A stretch of 64,000 bases of DNA from CALESS01 sp041741455 (GTDB lineage: Bacteria > Chloroflexota > Anaerolineae > Anaerolineales > Anaerolineaceae): positions 9,954 through 73,953 of the forward strand of contig JBGSJZ010000025.1 in NCBI GenBank assembly GCA_041741455.1, written 5' to 3'. The notes below the pieces were generated by a model, which was not told the origin of the DNA, did not search any database, and saw only the letters and a program-made list of their open reading frames with translations. Shown one piece after another: positions 41,232 to 49,894 of the stretch. Both the position numbers and the translations under genes were made by a program. Position 1 is the first letter of the stretch. The number at the start of each line of letters is the position of its first letter.

Positions 41232-42047
41232 TTAGATAGACCGGATGCGGTTAATCAGCCGGTTGACCAACGACTTTTGCTCAGTTTTATTCTGGGTCGG
41301 GAATTGCCGGCCTGCTTGCGGCGGAGGTACGGAGCTCGTGCGTACCAATTCCACCAGGCCTGCCTGCAGCAAACCATACACCACCTTGCGGATTTCGTTA
41401 TCATTTAACTTGGTGGCCCTGGCAATCTGGCGGATCGAGTTCTTCGGGTTGACAAATGAAACCACCCGCCACTCCTCCACGCTCAAGTTGATGTTGCGCA
41501 GATTGGTGCCGGGGCGGTCGGTGAACTTGAGCGCCATATCCAGGCTGGGAATTTCGTCCTGCAGATGTTCCAGTTCACGTTGCTGGCGTGCGCCTTCGAT
41601 GATCAGGTTTTCCAGGTCCACCCGCACCAGAATCTTGCCATCCAGCGGTACGGAATCCTGTTCAAAGTGGAAAAAGCCCTCCCCCCAGGTGAACAACTTG
41701 CGCACCACCCCGGTAGCATAAGTCTGCAGGCTGCTAAGAATATCATCGCGTGTGACATAACCAGCATTGATCAACATCAGACCCAGCTCTTTATCAGACA
41801 TATTGGCGGTTTTTTCTTTGAGGATGCGGTACTGGCTGGGAGTGATACGGTTGCTGCGTTGCAAGACACCGGGCAGGCTGGCGTCATCCTGGGAGAACTG
41901 GGCAAATGCCAGTTTGCCTTCAAAAAAGACGACACGCGCCACCTCGCCGGTGCCATCCAGAATTAACGTTCCCGTTTTGCGGGCCAGGTTAATCAGATTC
42001 AGCAACTGGGTGAAGGAAAAATCGCGTAAGTTACCCTTTAAAGCCAT
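41232..42047 (-). CDS. DUF4388 (PatA-like N-terminal) domain protein
   Basis: 271 aa from the ATG at 42047 with GAGG upstream; a further 24 open codons upstream lack support. The N-terminal 100 residues show the DUF4388 pattern, starting MALKGNLRDFSFTQLLNLINL and continuing GTLILDGTGEVARVVFFEGKLAFAQ (segments separate). The middle (110-170) has a second similar block. The C-terminus contains a winged-helix-like stretch (EEWRVVSFVNPKNSIRQIA, NEIRKVVYGLLQAGLVEL). DUF4388 proteins accompany Ras-like GTPases. It is the first gene of the signalling run and its promoter should lie in 42048-42257. Confidence 0.85.
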   Translation of the reverse strand: MALKGNLRDFSFTQLLNLINLARKTGTLILDGTGEVARVVFFEGKLAFAQFSQDDASLPGVLQRSNRITPSQYRILKEKTANMSDKELGLMLINAGYVTRDDILSSLQTYATGVVRKLFTWGEGFFHFEQDSVPLDGKILVRVDLENLIIEGARQQRELEHLQDEIPSLDMALKFTDRPGTNLRNINLSVEEWRVVSFVNPKNSIRQIARATKLNDNEIRKVVYGLLQAGLVELVRTSSVPPPQAGRQFPTQNKTEQKSLVNRLINRIRSI

Positions 42048-42257
42048 AGACGGCCTCAACCTTTTAATATTGGATGGATGGGTCAAAAAGATTATACAGT
42101 TAAGCCAGGCGAGCGTCAAACCTTGCAGGCAGTTGTGGCCTTACAGATGATTAACATTGAGTATAATCATCATCTCAGTGTTGTTATGCCATCCTCAATG
42201 CCACACCTTAAGCGTCTTGGAGATCCTTAGGTTGTGGGAAGAGAGCCCAGCCAATCT

Positions 42258-43889
42258 ATGCCCGACTTGCTGCATACCCTGCAAGGTTCTGATCTCGGTT
42301 TCCTGCGTATGGTGGCGCTGGCATGGGGCGTGGAGTTAACCGCCCCGGACGCCTACACCGCCCTGCCCGCCCTGGTCAACGCACTACGTGCCCCTGGATT
42401 GGTGGAAGAAATCATCGAGAGTCTGCCTGCAGATGCCAGGCGGGCTTTGCAGTTATTGATGGAAAATGAAGGCCGCTTGTTGTGGTCTACCTTTGCACGT
42501 CAGTTTGGTGAGCTGCGGGTGATGGGTGCCGGCAAGCGCGACCGTGAGCGACCTGATCTCGCCCCGGCCAACCCGGCTGAGCGTTTATGGTACCGCGGTC
42601 TGATTGGTAAAGCCTTCCTTAACCTGCCCCCAGAACCACAGGAATACGCCTTCATTCCGGATGATTTTCTACCGGCCATGCAGCACCTGGCCGTTGAATC
42701 CAGCCCTCCGCCCGGCCGGACGGCCTCCCCGACAGAAAGCGCCTTTTCAATCCCGGCTTCCGATGCCATCCTGCAGCAGGCTTGCACCTTACTGGCCTGG
42801 CTGCGCCTGGGCAACCCGCTGGATAGCCTGCCCCTGACCCTGCACATCCCAATCCCTGTTCTGATCCGCTTGCTGAACGCGGCCTGCCTGTTGGACGCCT
42901 CCAACCAACCCCAACCGGAGGAGGTACGGAGTTTTCTGGAAGCCAAAACCGCTGAAGCGCTATCCCTGCTGGTGCAAAGCTGGCTGACCAGTCCTATTTT
43001 TAATGAACTGCGCCTGTTGCCCGGTTTGACCTTTGAGGGCAATTGGGCGAATGATGTGCTGGCCACCCGCCGCACTTTACTGGATTTATTGAACTCTCTG
43101 CCCGCAGACCGCTGGTGGAGTCTTTCCGCCTTCATCGCTGCCATTAAGGACCGCCAGCCAGATTATCTGCGCCCGGGCGGGGATTATGATTCCTGGTTTA
43201 TCCGGCGCAAGGACAGCGAGACCTATTTGCGCGGCTTTTCCAGTTGGGATGAAGTGGATGGCGCTCTGTTGCGCTTTTTCATCACTGGTCCGCTGCATTG
43301 GCTGGGGTTGTACGACCTGGCGGCTCCACAGGCGGGTGCATTGGCCACGGCCTTCCGGCCCTCCCCCATGGCTGCCAGTCTACTGAATGGCAGCCAGCCA
43401 ATTGGCCTGTTGGCTGAGGAAGGCCAATTACGCCTGACCTCCACCGGCCGGATGCGCCTGCCAGACCGTCTGCCGCGCCCAGCCCGTTACACTCTGCTGC
43501 GTTTCTGCCGCTGGGATGGTGAAAGCAACCAGGAAACCCTGTGTTCGATCACCCCTGCCTCGCTTTCGGCTGCCCGCCAGCAGGGATTGCGCACCAGCCA
43601 CCTGATCAGCCTGTTGCGCAAACATTCAGCCGATCCACTATCACCACTGCTGGTGAAAGCTTTGGAACGCTGGGAAAAGCTGGATGCCCAGGCCAGCCTG
43701 CAAAGCGGCACCCTACTGCGGCTTGGCTCAGTCGAGATTCTGGCAGCCCTTCGCAAAACCGGTGCTGCCCGTTACATTCTCGAAGAGTTAAATCCGACGA
43801 CAGTGCTGATCCGTCCAGGCAGTGAAGAATCAGTGATCAATGCACTACTGGAAATTGGCTATTTGACAGAGGATAAGCGCAGGGAATAG
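42258..43889 (+). CDS. Helicase-associated (XPB/Ssl2-type, Helicase_C_3) domain protein without helicase motor
   Basis: 543 aa from the ATG at 42258; a GTG at 42234 is also open and has GGAGA upstream, so the start is uncertain. The sequence resembles the accessory domain found beside bacterial XPB helicases: ALPALVNALRAPGLVEEIIESLPADARRALQLLMENEGRL near the start (shown in parts elsewhere) and, close to the end, LRLGSVEILAALRKTG, YILEELNPTTVLIRPGSE. No Walker A or DEAD box is present, so it is not a helicase itself. It may belong to DNA repair or transcription. An XPB gene is not visible in the window. Divergent from the signalling island. Confidence 0.75.
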   Translation: MPDLLHTLQGSDLGFLRMVALAWGVELTAPDAYTALPALVNALRAPGLVEEIIESLPADARRALQLLMENEGRLLWSTFARQFGELRVMGAGKRDRERPDLAPANPAERLWYRGLIGKAFLNLPPEPQEYAFIPDDFLPAMQHLAVESSPPPGRTASPTESAFSIPASDAILQQACTLLAWLRLGNPLDSLPLTLHIPIPVLIRLLNAACLLDASNQPQPEEVRSFLEAKTAEALSLLVQSWLTSPIFNELRLLPGLTFEGNWANDVLATRRTLLDLLNSLPADRWWSLSAFIAAIKDRQPDYLRPGGDYDSWFIRRKDSETYLRGFSSWDEVDGALLRFFITGPLHWLGLYDLAAPQAGALATAFRPSPMAASLLNGSQPIGLLAEEGQLRLTSTGRMRLPDRLPRPARYTLLRFCRWDGESNQETLCSITPASLSAARQQGLRTSHLISLLRKHSADPLSPLLVKALERWEKLDAQASLQSGTLLRLGSVEILAALRKTGAARYILEELNPTTVLIRPGSEESVINALLEIGYLTEDKRRE

Positions 43890-44020
43890 CCGTATAATCA
43901 GGTTAATCAAACCACGGAGCCACAGAGAAAACGGAGAAAGACTGAGGAAAACCTGTAATCTCACAGTTTTCGATGTCTCCGGACGGATTGTAAGAAAAAT
44001 CAACATACTTAGGAGATAGC

Positions 44021-45205
44021 ATGTACCACCGGATGGATTGGATTCAAGATGAGATTGCCGGCCTGAAAGAAGCCGGGCTGTATAACCGCATCCGCACCAT
44101 CGGCTCTGCCCAGGGCGCCTGGCTGGTGGTGGATGGCAAACGAGTGTTGAATTTTTGCTCCAACAACTACCTGGGCCTGGCCAATCACCCAGCGATGGTC
44201 AAAGCTGCCCAGGAGATCATGAATACCTACGGTGTGGGCCCGGGCGCAGTCCGCACCATTGCCGGGACGATGGATATCCACCTGGAACTAGAACGCCGCC
44301 TGGCCCATTTCAAAGGTGTGGAAGCGGCTATCACCTTCCAATCCGGTTTCAGTGCCAACCTGGCCACCATCCCGGTCCTGGTCGGGAAGGATGACGTGAT
44401 TTTCTCCGACGAATTGAACCATGCCAGCATCATCGATGGCAGCCGGCTGTCCGGCGCCAAGATCATCCGCTACAACCACGTGGACCCGGTAGACCTGGAA
44501 AAGCAGATCAACGATGCCCAGGGAACCTACCGCCGGGCATTGATCGTCACAGATGGCGTGTTTAGCATGGATGGTGACTATGCCCCACTGGACCAAATCT
44601 GTGAGATTGCCAACCGTTATGACATCCTACTGATGGTGGATGACGCCCACGGCGAAGGCGTACTGGGCAAAGGCGGGCGCGGGATCGTGGACCACTTCCA
44701 CCTGCATGGCAAGGTGGATATCGAGGTCGGCACGCTCTCCAAGGCCTTTGGTGTGGTGGGTGGCGTGGTGGCTGGTAATGCGCTGATCATCGAGTGGCTG
44801 CGGTTGCGGGGCCGACCGTTCCTGTTCTCCTCGGCGGTACCCCCGGCAGACGTGGCTGCCACCATCGCGGCCATCGACCTGCTGGAAGGTTCGACTGATC
44901 TGGTGGACCGGCTGTGGGAAAATGCCGCTTATTTCAAGGGCAGGATGAAGAAATTGGGATTCGACACTGGCCTTTCCACCACCCCCATCACCCCGGTTAT
45001 GTTGGGTGAGGCACCGCTGGCGCAGCAATTCAGCCGTGAACTTTTCGATGAAGGCGTCTTCGCCATGGCCCTTGGCTTCCCCACCGTGCCGCGCGGCAAA
45101 GCTCGCATCCGCGTGATGATTTCCGCCAGCCACAGCCGGGCAGACCTGGATGCTGGCCTGGCTGCCTTCGAAAAAGTCGGCCGCAAGCTGGGTGTGATTA
45201 AGTAA
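44021..45205 (+). CDS. kbl: Glycine C-acetyltransferase/2-amino-3-ketobutyrate CoA ligase (alpha-oxoamine synthase)
   Basis: 394 aa, normal length, with AGGAGATAGC before the ATG. PLP lysine Lys241 in GTLSKAFG, the Asp-x-His pair in VDDAHGEGVLG at 207-217 and the Gly-rich GPGAVRTIAGT at 73-83 are standard for the alpha-oxoamine synthase family. The N-terminus (GLYNRIRTI, FCSNNYLGLANHP) and C-terminus (FPTVPRGKARIRVMISASHS) fit KBL better than BioF. It joins glycine and acetyl-CoA in threonine breakdown, or works in reverse. No threonine dehydrogenase gene is adjacent, so BioF-like use is not excluded. Confidence 0.92.
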   Translation: MYHRMDWIQDEIAGLKEAGLYNRIRTIGSAQGAWLVVDGKRVLNFCSNNYLGLANHPAMVKAAQEIMNTYGVGPGAVRTIAGTMDIHLELERRLAHFKGVEAAITFQSGFSANLATIPVLVGKDDVIFSDELNHASIIDGSRLSGAKIIRYNHVDPVDLEKQINDAQGTYRRALIVTDGVFSMDGDYAPLDQICEIANRYDILLMVDDAHGEGVLGKGGRGIVDHFHLHGKVDIEVGTLSKAFGVVGGVVAGNALIIEWLRLRGRPFLFSSAVPPADVAATIAAIDLLEGSTDLVDRLWENAAYFKGRMKKLGFDTGLSTTPITPVMLGEAPLAQQFSRELFDEGVFAMALGFPTVPRGKARIRVMISASHSRADLDAGLAAFEKVGRKLGVIK

Positions 45206-45221
45206 TTCAACCCTTCTATCC

Positions 45222-45264
45222 AAAAAAAGACGAATGCCATTCTTGAGCATTCGTCTTTCTATTT
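45222..45264. terminator. Bidirectional intrinsic terminator between kbl and a small membrane-protein gene
   Basis: A 12-bp perfect stem (45226-45237 with 45247-45258) and 9-base loop is followed by TCTATTTTTA on the plus strand and by a T run on the minus strand (seven A residues from 45222). The two flanking genes converge here. Confidence 0.9.
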
Positions 45265-45291
45265 TTATGATTGGGGAACGACTCCATTTTC

Positions 45292-45534
45292 CTATGGTGG
45301 AGGAGCCACTGTGATGTAGATTATTTCTCCTCCAAAAGTATCTATTCGCGGGGGAAGGCTATTAAAGTCTATGGTCGGGAACGCAGTGATTGTCTGCAAT
45401 AGAGCAATCTTGGTGCCTTCCAGATTTTTGATTTGCTGTTCCCGCGTGAATTCTTGCTGGATCTGCAGCAGACTGAAAGCAAGCAAGATCAAGATGCCCA
45501 AGAGACCTAAGATGACGAGAATTGATTTCTTCAT
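45292..45534 (-). CDS. Small signal-anchor protein
   Basis: 80 aa. One strongly hydrophobic segment at 4-24 (ILVILGLLGILILLAFSLL) follows two lysines, so the bulk is outside the membrane. The outer part has a short coiled region (QQEFTREQQIKNLEG) and a Pro-rich end. It starts 14 bases after the large lipoprotein gene and is probably co-transcribed with it. No family recognised. Confidence 0.65.
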   Translation of the reverse strand: MKKSILVILGLLGILILLAFSLLQIQQEFTREQQIKNLEGTKIALLQTITAFPTIDFNSLPPRIDTFGGEIIYITVAPPP

Positions 45535-45548
45535 AATCAGATACTCCT

Positions 45549-47132
45549 CTAGCGCCGGTTTTTCTGGTCAATTAAGAATTCAGCAGCCTGTTTGACATAC
45601 AGCCAGGTGGCATTACTGCCTGTCGGTACATTATCCTCAATAAACCAAATGATTGTGTTTTGATAAATTGATTTCCCATCATTGATATAAGTGTTTGTCC
45701 CTTGAGAAAAAAGCTGAAAGTATGAACTAAAAGTCCAATCCTCATTATAGGAAAACACGAGACGGTCACTTTCATTAACTGCCCGTTCCTTCATCGTTTT
45801 CAACCAATCTGAATTAGGGCCGTTCTGCTCCTCCCAGATCACCTGGGCCTCCTGGGTGGTCGGATACCCCTCGATCCAGATATTGACGGTTGAGATTGTT
45901 CCATCCTTAAACTTAGCCACAAAAGAACAGGACAGCTTATTGATATCGTGAAAATATTCTCCCAGGGCATAATCAACTGTATAAACGCTGAACGAGCCAT
46001 GGAAATATTCGCAGTCTTTCTTTGCCTGGTCACCGGTAAACCATTCCTGGTCGCTGCCTTTGCCGCCCAGGGGTTCCCACGGCTGATTGGCTTTTACGCC
46101 TAGCGCTTTCTGGCAGGATTCTCGTCGGGCATCATTGGCAATTTGCTTGCAGAATTCCGGGTCCTTACTAGCCAGAGCGACACATTCATTGCGGACATCC
46201 GCATCTTCGAGGTCAAGGCAGCCCAATGGCGCCTTGCTGGCAATGGAGGTGGTTTTCAGGCAGTTCTGATACTCGCCGCCTGAGAGATTCTTACATTTAT
46301 TGAGGACATAATAGCCCCGGCAGGCCATTTGCTCCTCCAGCGAGGCGGCCGAGTTGCACTCGTTGACGTTTTGCAGAACGATGGAGGTGCACATCATCTT
46401 CATGGCGCCGCTGATGTATTTGCATTTATCCAGGCGCTGCTCTTTGGTCAGGACATCCTCATAATCCTCCACCAGGGCAAGCCAGCAGGCATTGCGGCTT
46501 TCTTCTGCTTTTAGTTGATCACAAATCCCAGCCAGGTCGGCTGCCGCGCTTTCTTTCAGTCTCCGCTGGGCTTCATCGTATTTGGCAATGCCAATATAAA
46601 CCAGGCCTGCCACTTCCAGCCCGGTTCCCCATCCTGGATCTCCCCCGCTTGCGACGAGATTGTATGCTACATCGGGATCGGGATTGATGATTTCATCCGG
46701 CTGAAGAGAAAATGCCAGGTCGTCCATGGATTCGGCAAAGTATTTGGGAATTTTCAAGAAAAATTTAAATGCCTGTTCCTCCCCGGTAACATTGGAGAAC
46801 TCGATCACCATCTGGCGCGGGTTGGGGGCAAAGTTATCAAAATTAAAAATCAGGCTGGAACGGGCATAGACCCCGGGGATGACCTCCTGCTCGGGATAGC
46901 GGATCATGACCTGGTCTGGCTGGCCGTCGCCGGTGGTGTCAGACTCAAAAAATCCGCCGGCCGCCTCGCGAAAAGCCAGGTCTAAACCGATTTGCTCCTG
47001 GGCAGATTCGAAGGCATCCGGGTCGAGAGTCTCCGTTTCGACGGAATTCGCAGAGGGGATGAAATTGGCGAGTGAACAGCCGAGGGTAATTAACAGGACT
47101 AGCAGGGCAGAAAGGAACCGGTGAATTTTCAT
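45549..47132 (-). CDS. Large surface lipoprotein with six regular Cys-pair repeats
   Basis: 527 aa from the ATG at 47132, with GGAGAGG upstream. Lipoprotein signal with lipobox ending at Cys19. Residues 40-200 form an N-terminal domain with a possible calcium-binding DTTGDGQPD. Between 200 and 345 there are six pairs of cysteines with 10 or 11 residues between them: 204/216, 237/248, 259/271, 280/291, 305/317 and 328/340. This regular spacing suggests stacked disulfide-linked helical hairpins. The last 180 residues form another domain without a recognised family. Cell-surface adhesion or binding is a guess. Confidence 0.78.
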   Translation of the reverse strand: MKIHRFLSALLVLLITLGCSLANFIPSANSVETETLDPDAFESAQEQIGLDLAFREAAGGFFESDTTGDGQPDQVMIRYPEQEVIPGVYARSSLIFNFDNFAPNPRQMVIEFSNVTGEEQAFKFFLKIPKYFAESMDDLAFSLQPDEIINPDPDVAYNLVASGGDPGWGTGLEVAGLVYIGIAKYDEAQRRLKESAAADLAGICDQLKAEESRNACWLALVEDYEDVLTKEQRLDKCKYISGAMKMMCTSIVLQNVNECNSAASLEEQMACRGYYVLNKCKNLSGGEYQNCLKTTSIASKAPLGCLDLEDADVRNECVALASKDPEFCKQIANDARRESCQKALGVKANQPWEPLGGKGSDQEWFTGDQAKKDCEYFHGSFSVYTVDYALGEYFHDINKLSCSFVAKFKDGTISTVNIWIEGYPTTQEAQVIWEEQNGPNSDWLKTMKERAVNESDRLVFSYNEDWTFSSYFQLFSQGTNTYINDGKSIYQNTIIWFIEDNVPTGSNATWLYVKQAAEFLIDQKNRR

Positions 47133-47502
47133 AGCAGCCTCTCCGGGGAAAAAGACCTGGACGGTGATATGCACTGCAATGAAAAGATCTTTAAAATAAT
47201 TATAGAGGGTTATCCAAGGATTACAATAAGTCATTCAGCCGATAACCGGCCAGAAAAAACGATTGCCCAGGATCAGCCTCCTTCGGAGGTGTTTTGCGAG
47301 AGACTGGAGTAATAGAAAAAATCCAATTAATCTATAATATTGAAACAAGCCACGGAAGAAGATAATCAATTCAATGATTATCTACGGTTTCTGAGTTCAT
47401 CTGCGGATAGATTCTTCAATAAAATCATCCGTCAAAAAACTTTGATTTGACGGGCAGGCTGTCCGTCTGCTACAATCTTAGAAAATATGGTGGAGAGCAA
47501 AA
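47133..47502. other. Divergent intergenic region
   Basis: 370 bases without a gene. Contents: a GC-rich hairpin CCTCC/GGAGG at 47277-47288, a 9-bp inverted repeat AGATAATCA/TGATTATCT at 47360-47383, and the rhomboid promoter at 47447-47476. The promoter of the lipoprotein gene should lie near its left end but is not evident. Confidence 0.6.
47447..47476 (+). promoter_or_regulatory. Sigma-70-like promoter of the rhomboid gene
   Basis: TTGACG at 47447 and TACAAT at 47471 are separated by 18 bases. Transcription would begin near 47483, about 20 bases before the ATG, and GGTGGAGAG provides the ribosome site. Confidence 0.75.
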
Positions 47503-48177
47503 ATGATACCGATCAGTGACAGGCTTCCAACCCGACGGGTACCAGTGGTTAATTATCTACTAATCCTGGCGAATGTGCTGGTTTTTATCTGGATGTGGCT
47601 GGCGGGCTCCAGGCAGGATGCGATTGTCTACCAGTTCGCCCTCATTCCGGCTAATTTCCTGGCGAACATCAACGCGGCCAACATGACGGATATCTTCACC
47701 AGCATGTTCATGCACGGCGGGCTGGCCCACCTGGCCGGCAACATGCTCTACCTGTGGATTTTTGGCGATAACGTGGAAGACCGCCTGGGGCGATTTGGCT
47801 ATTTGGTATTTTACCTGGTCGGCGGTGTGATTGCCTCATTGACCCATGTTCTGACCAATCCAGGCTCCCAGATCCCGACAGTGGGTGCCAGCGGGGCGAT
47901 CGCGGCAGTGCTGGGGGCTTACCTGGTGATGTTCCCGCAAAGCCGGGTGGTAACCTTTATCCCCCTTGGGTTCTTCATGCGCCTGACCCTGCTGCCCGCT
48001 AGCATTGTGCTTGGATTATGGTTTGTCCTGCAGTTGTTCAGCGGGTTCCTGTCCCTGGGTGGGCCGGATGTGGGTGGCGTCGCCTTCTGGGCGCACATTG
48101 GTGGCTTCGTTTCCGGAGTGGTACTCGGATTGCTATTTGGCAAACGCTATCAACCAACAGAATACGTTCATTGGTAA
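47503..48177 (+). CDS. Rhomboid-family intramembrane serine protease
   Basis: 224 aa with about six membrane segments. The catalytic dyad is Ser130 in VGASGAIAAVLG and His198 in AHIGGFVSG; the stabilising Asn80 is in HLAGNMLYLWIFGDNVED. The WR-type loop is replaced but the overall pattern matches bacterial rhomboids that cut single-pass membrane proteins. The gene stands alone with its own promoter. Confidence 0.92.
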   Translation: MIPISDRLPTRRVPVVNYLLILANVLVFIWMWLAGSRQDAIVYQFALIPANFLANINAANMTDIFTSMFMHGGLAHLAGNMLYLWIFGDNVEDRLGRFGYLVFYLVGGVIASLTHVLTNPGSQIPTVGASGAIAAVLGAYLVMFPQSRVVTFIPLGFFMRLTLLPASIVLGLWFVLQLFSGFLSLGGPDVGGVAFWAHIGGFVSGVVLGLLFGKRYQPTEYVHW

Positions 48178-48275
48178 AAACCTGGCAACATCTCTTCTAG
48201 ATATATCCTGAATTGTGACTGGAGTCATATTTTATTCCTCCACTTAATGTTTTAAAATTAAGCAGGAGGCTTAAT

Positions 48276-49280
48276 ATGACAATTGATTCAAACAGTTCTT
48301 CCCTTCCTGCGATGAAGGAATTAAAAGCTACTCTGGCCCCTTATGCCAAGAGTAACACAAGAATTGCCCTGGGTCAGATGCTTGTGACCCTATTCTTATA
48401 TATTGCTGGATGGGTGTTGATGGTTTTTAGTTTGCAGGTAAGTTATTGGTTGACACTCCTGTTAGCTATTCCCACTGCCGGCTTTCTGGTACGTATTTTC
48501 ATCTTTTTCCATGACTGCGGCCACAATTCATTCTTCCCATCGACAAAATGGAACCGGCGGATCGGATTCTGGCTGGGTGTGCTGGTCTTCACCCCGGGTG
48601 AACAGTGGTGGAAGTCCCATGCCATCCACCACGCCACCAGCGGGAACCTGGATAAGCGCGGGGTGGGAGATGTGACCACGCTGACGGTTGATGAGTTCCA
48701 CAAATTAACGCCCTTCGGTCAGTTGGGATACCGGCTCTTTCGGAATCCCCTGATCATGTTCGGCCTGGGACCGATCTGGATGTTCCTGATCTCGCACCGG
48801 TTCCCACTGCCGCGTCATGGCAAAAAAGAAACTTGGAGCGTGATCTGGGCCAACCTGGCCATCCTGGCCCTGGCAACAGGGATCAGTTTGTTGATTGGAT
48901 TTAAGAATTACGTCCTGATCCAATTGCCCATCATCTGGCTGGCTGGCATGGCTGGGATCTGGTTGTTCTATGTTCAACACCAGTTTGAAAACGTTTACTG
49001 GGCACGGTCTGATCGTTGGAATTATATCGCTTCGGCATTTCTGGGTGCTTCTTACTATCAACTGCCGCATATTCTGCAATGGTTTAGCGGCTATATCGGC
49101 TTTCACCATATTCACCACTTAAATCCGAGTGTTCCCAATTACCAATTGGTAAAAGCCTATCATTCTGCAGATATTCTGCGACAATCACCCACGCTGAATA
49201 TTCGCCAGAGCCTCCAATGCATCCAGCTGGCATTGTTTGATGAAGCAGCAGGAAAAATGGTCAGCTTCCGACAAATCTGA
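48276..49280 (+). CDS. Membrane fatty-acid desaturase
   Basis: 334 aa. The three histidine boxes of the di-iron site are present: HDCGH at 79-83, HAIHH at 115-119 and HHIHH near residue 272. Four membrane segments lie in two pairs, as in acyl-lipid (omega-3/omega-6/delta-12) desaturases. AGGAGG precedes the ATG. The enzyme needs oxygen and an electron donor, so its presence implies at least microaerobic life or oxygen response in an otherwise anaerobe-like lineage. Alternative: carotenoid or other hydrocarbon hydroxylase of the same superfamily. Confidence 0.92.
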   Translation: MTIDSNSSSLPAMKELKATLAPYAKSNTRIALGQMLVTLFLYIAGWVLMVFSLQVSYWLTLLLAIPTAGFLVRIFIFFHDCGHNSFFPSTKWNRRIGFWLGVLVFTPGEQWWKSHAIHHATSGNLDKRGVGDVTTLTVDEFHKLTPFGQLGYRLFRNPLIMFGLGPIWMFLISHRFPLPRHGKKETWSVIWANLAILALATGISLLIGFKNYVLIQLPIIWLAGMAGIWLFYVQHQFENVYWARSDRWNYIASAFLGASYYQLPHILQWFSGYIGFHHIHHLNPSVPNYQLVKAYHSADILRQSPTLNIRQSLQCIQLALFDEAAGKMVSFRQI

Positions 49281-49303
49281 ATTTTACTCACACCGAATAA
49301 CTT

Positions 49304-49338
49304 CACAACTCCAGGGATCGTTGAACCCTGGAGTTGTG
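49304..49338 (+). terminator. Hairpin after the desaturase gene
   Basis: A perfect 13-bp stem (49304-49316 with 49326-49338) and a 9-base loop lie 24 bases beyond the stop codon. Only ATTT follows, so it is a moderate terminator. Confidence 0.75.
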
Positions 49339-49481
49339 ATTTGCGGTACAATTTTGACAATTCATTCTACTACCGATTAGACATCAAAGTTTTTTCTGGA
49401 TTGGCGAATTCCCACTCGGTTGATCATCATCATTTGTTTAGTCGTTGGACCAAATTCGAATACCCGTAGATTGGAAAATTC

Positions 49482-49739
49482 ATGTTTGTGGTCTATTTCA
49501 TCATCTTCAGCCTGGTTACATTTTTACTTTGGGGAATTGATAAATACCGCGCCCGGGCCAGACAATGGCGCATCCCGGAGCGATTTTTACTAATCCTTTC
49601 CCTGATTGGCGGCGCCTTTGGTGCACTGGCTGGGATGGTCGTCTTTCGCCACAAAATCCGAAAGCCATATTTCTGGGTACTGGTTGGGACGGCTTGTATA
49701 CTCCATATATTATTATTGATTTTTAACAGAAAATTCTGA
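49482..49739 (+). CDS. Small membrane protein of the DUF1294 type
   Basis: 85 aa. Pattern of DUF1294: a first membrane segment, then GIDKYRARARQWRIPERFLL, then LIGGAFGALAGMVVFRHKIRKPYF, then a last membrane segment. About three membrane spans. No function is known for the family. It stands between the desaturase gene and the rpsB operon and has no good ribosome site. Confidence 0.8.
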   Translation: MFVVYFIIFSLVTFLLWGIDKYRARARQWRIPERFLLILSLIGGAFGALAGMVVFRHKIRKPYFWVLVGTACILHILLLIFNRKF

Positions 49740-49774
49740 GAAGCTGGTTCCCCAAGATTCTATAAAATTCGTGT

Positions 49775-49894
49775 TATAATCCACCCGCTTAATAAACCAC
49801 ACGCCTCCCGACCTGACCGTGCGTGCTGCCCATCATGGCAGTTGCGGCCGGGTAAGACGGAGGCGGCGGACAAAACGCTAAAGGAGAATAGCAA
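49775..49894 (+). promoter_or_regulatory. Promoter and structured leader of rpsB-tsf
   Basis: TATAAT at 49775-49780 is an ideal -10 box; no good -35 is seen. The leader folds: CGCCTCC (49802-49808) pairs with GGAGGCG (49859-49865), enclosing a CTGCC/GGCAG hairpin (49826-49841). This multi-branch leader just before rpsB suggests autoregulation by S2, as known in other bacteria with different leaders. The ribosome site AAAGGAG follows the leader. Confidence 0.6.
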
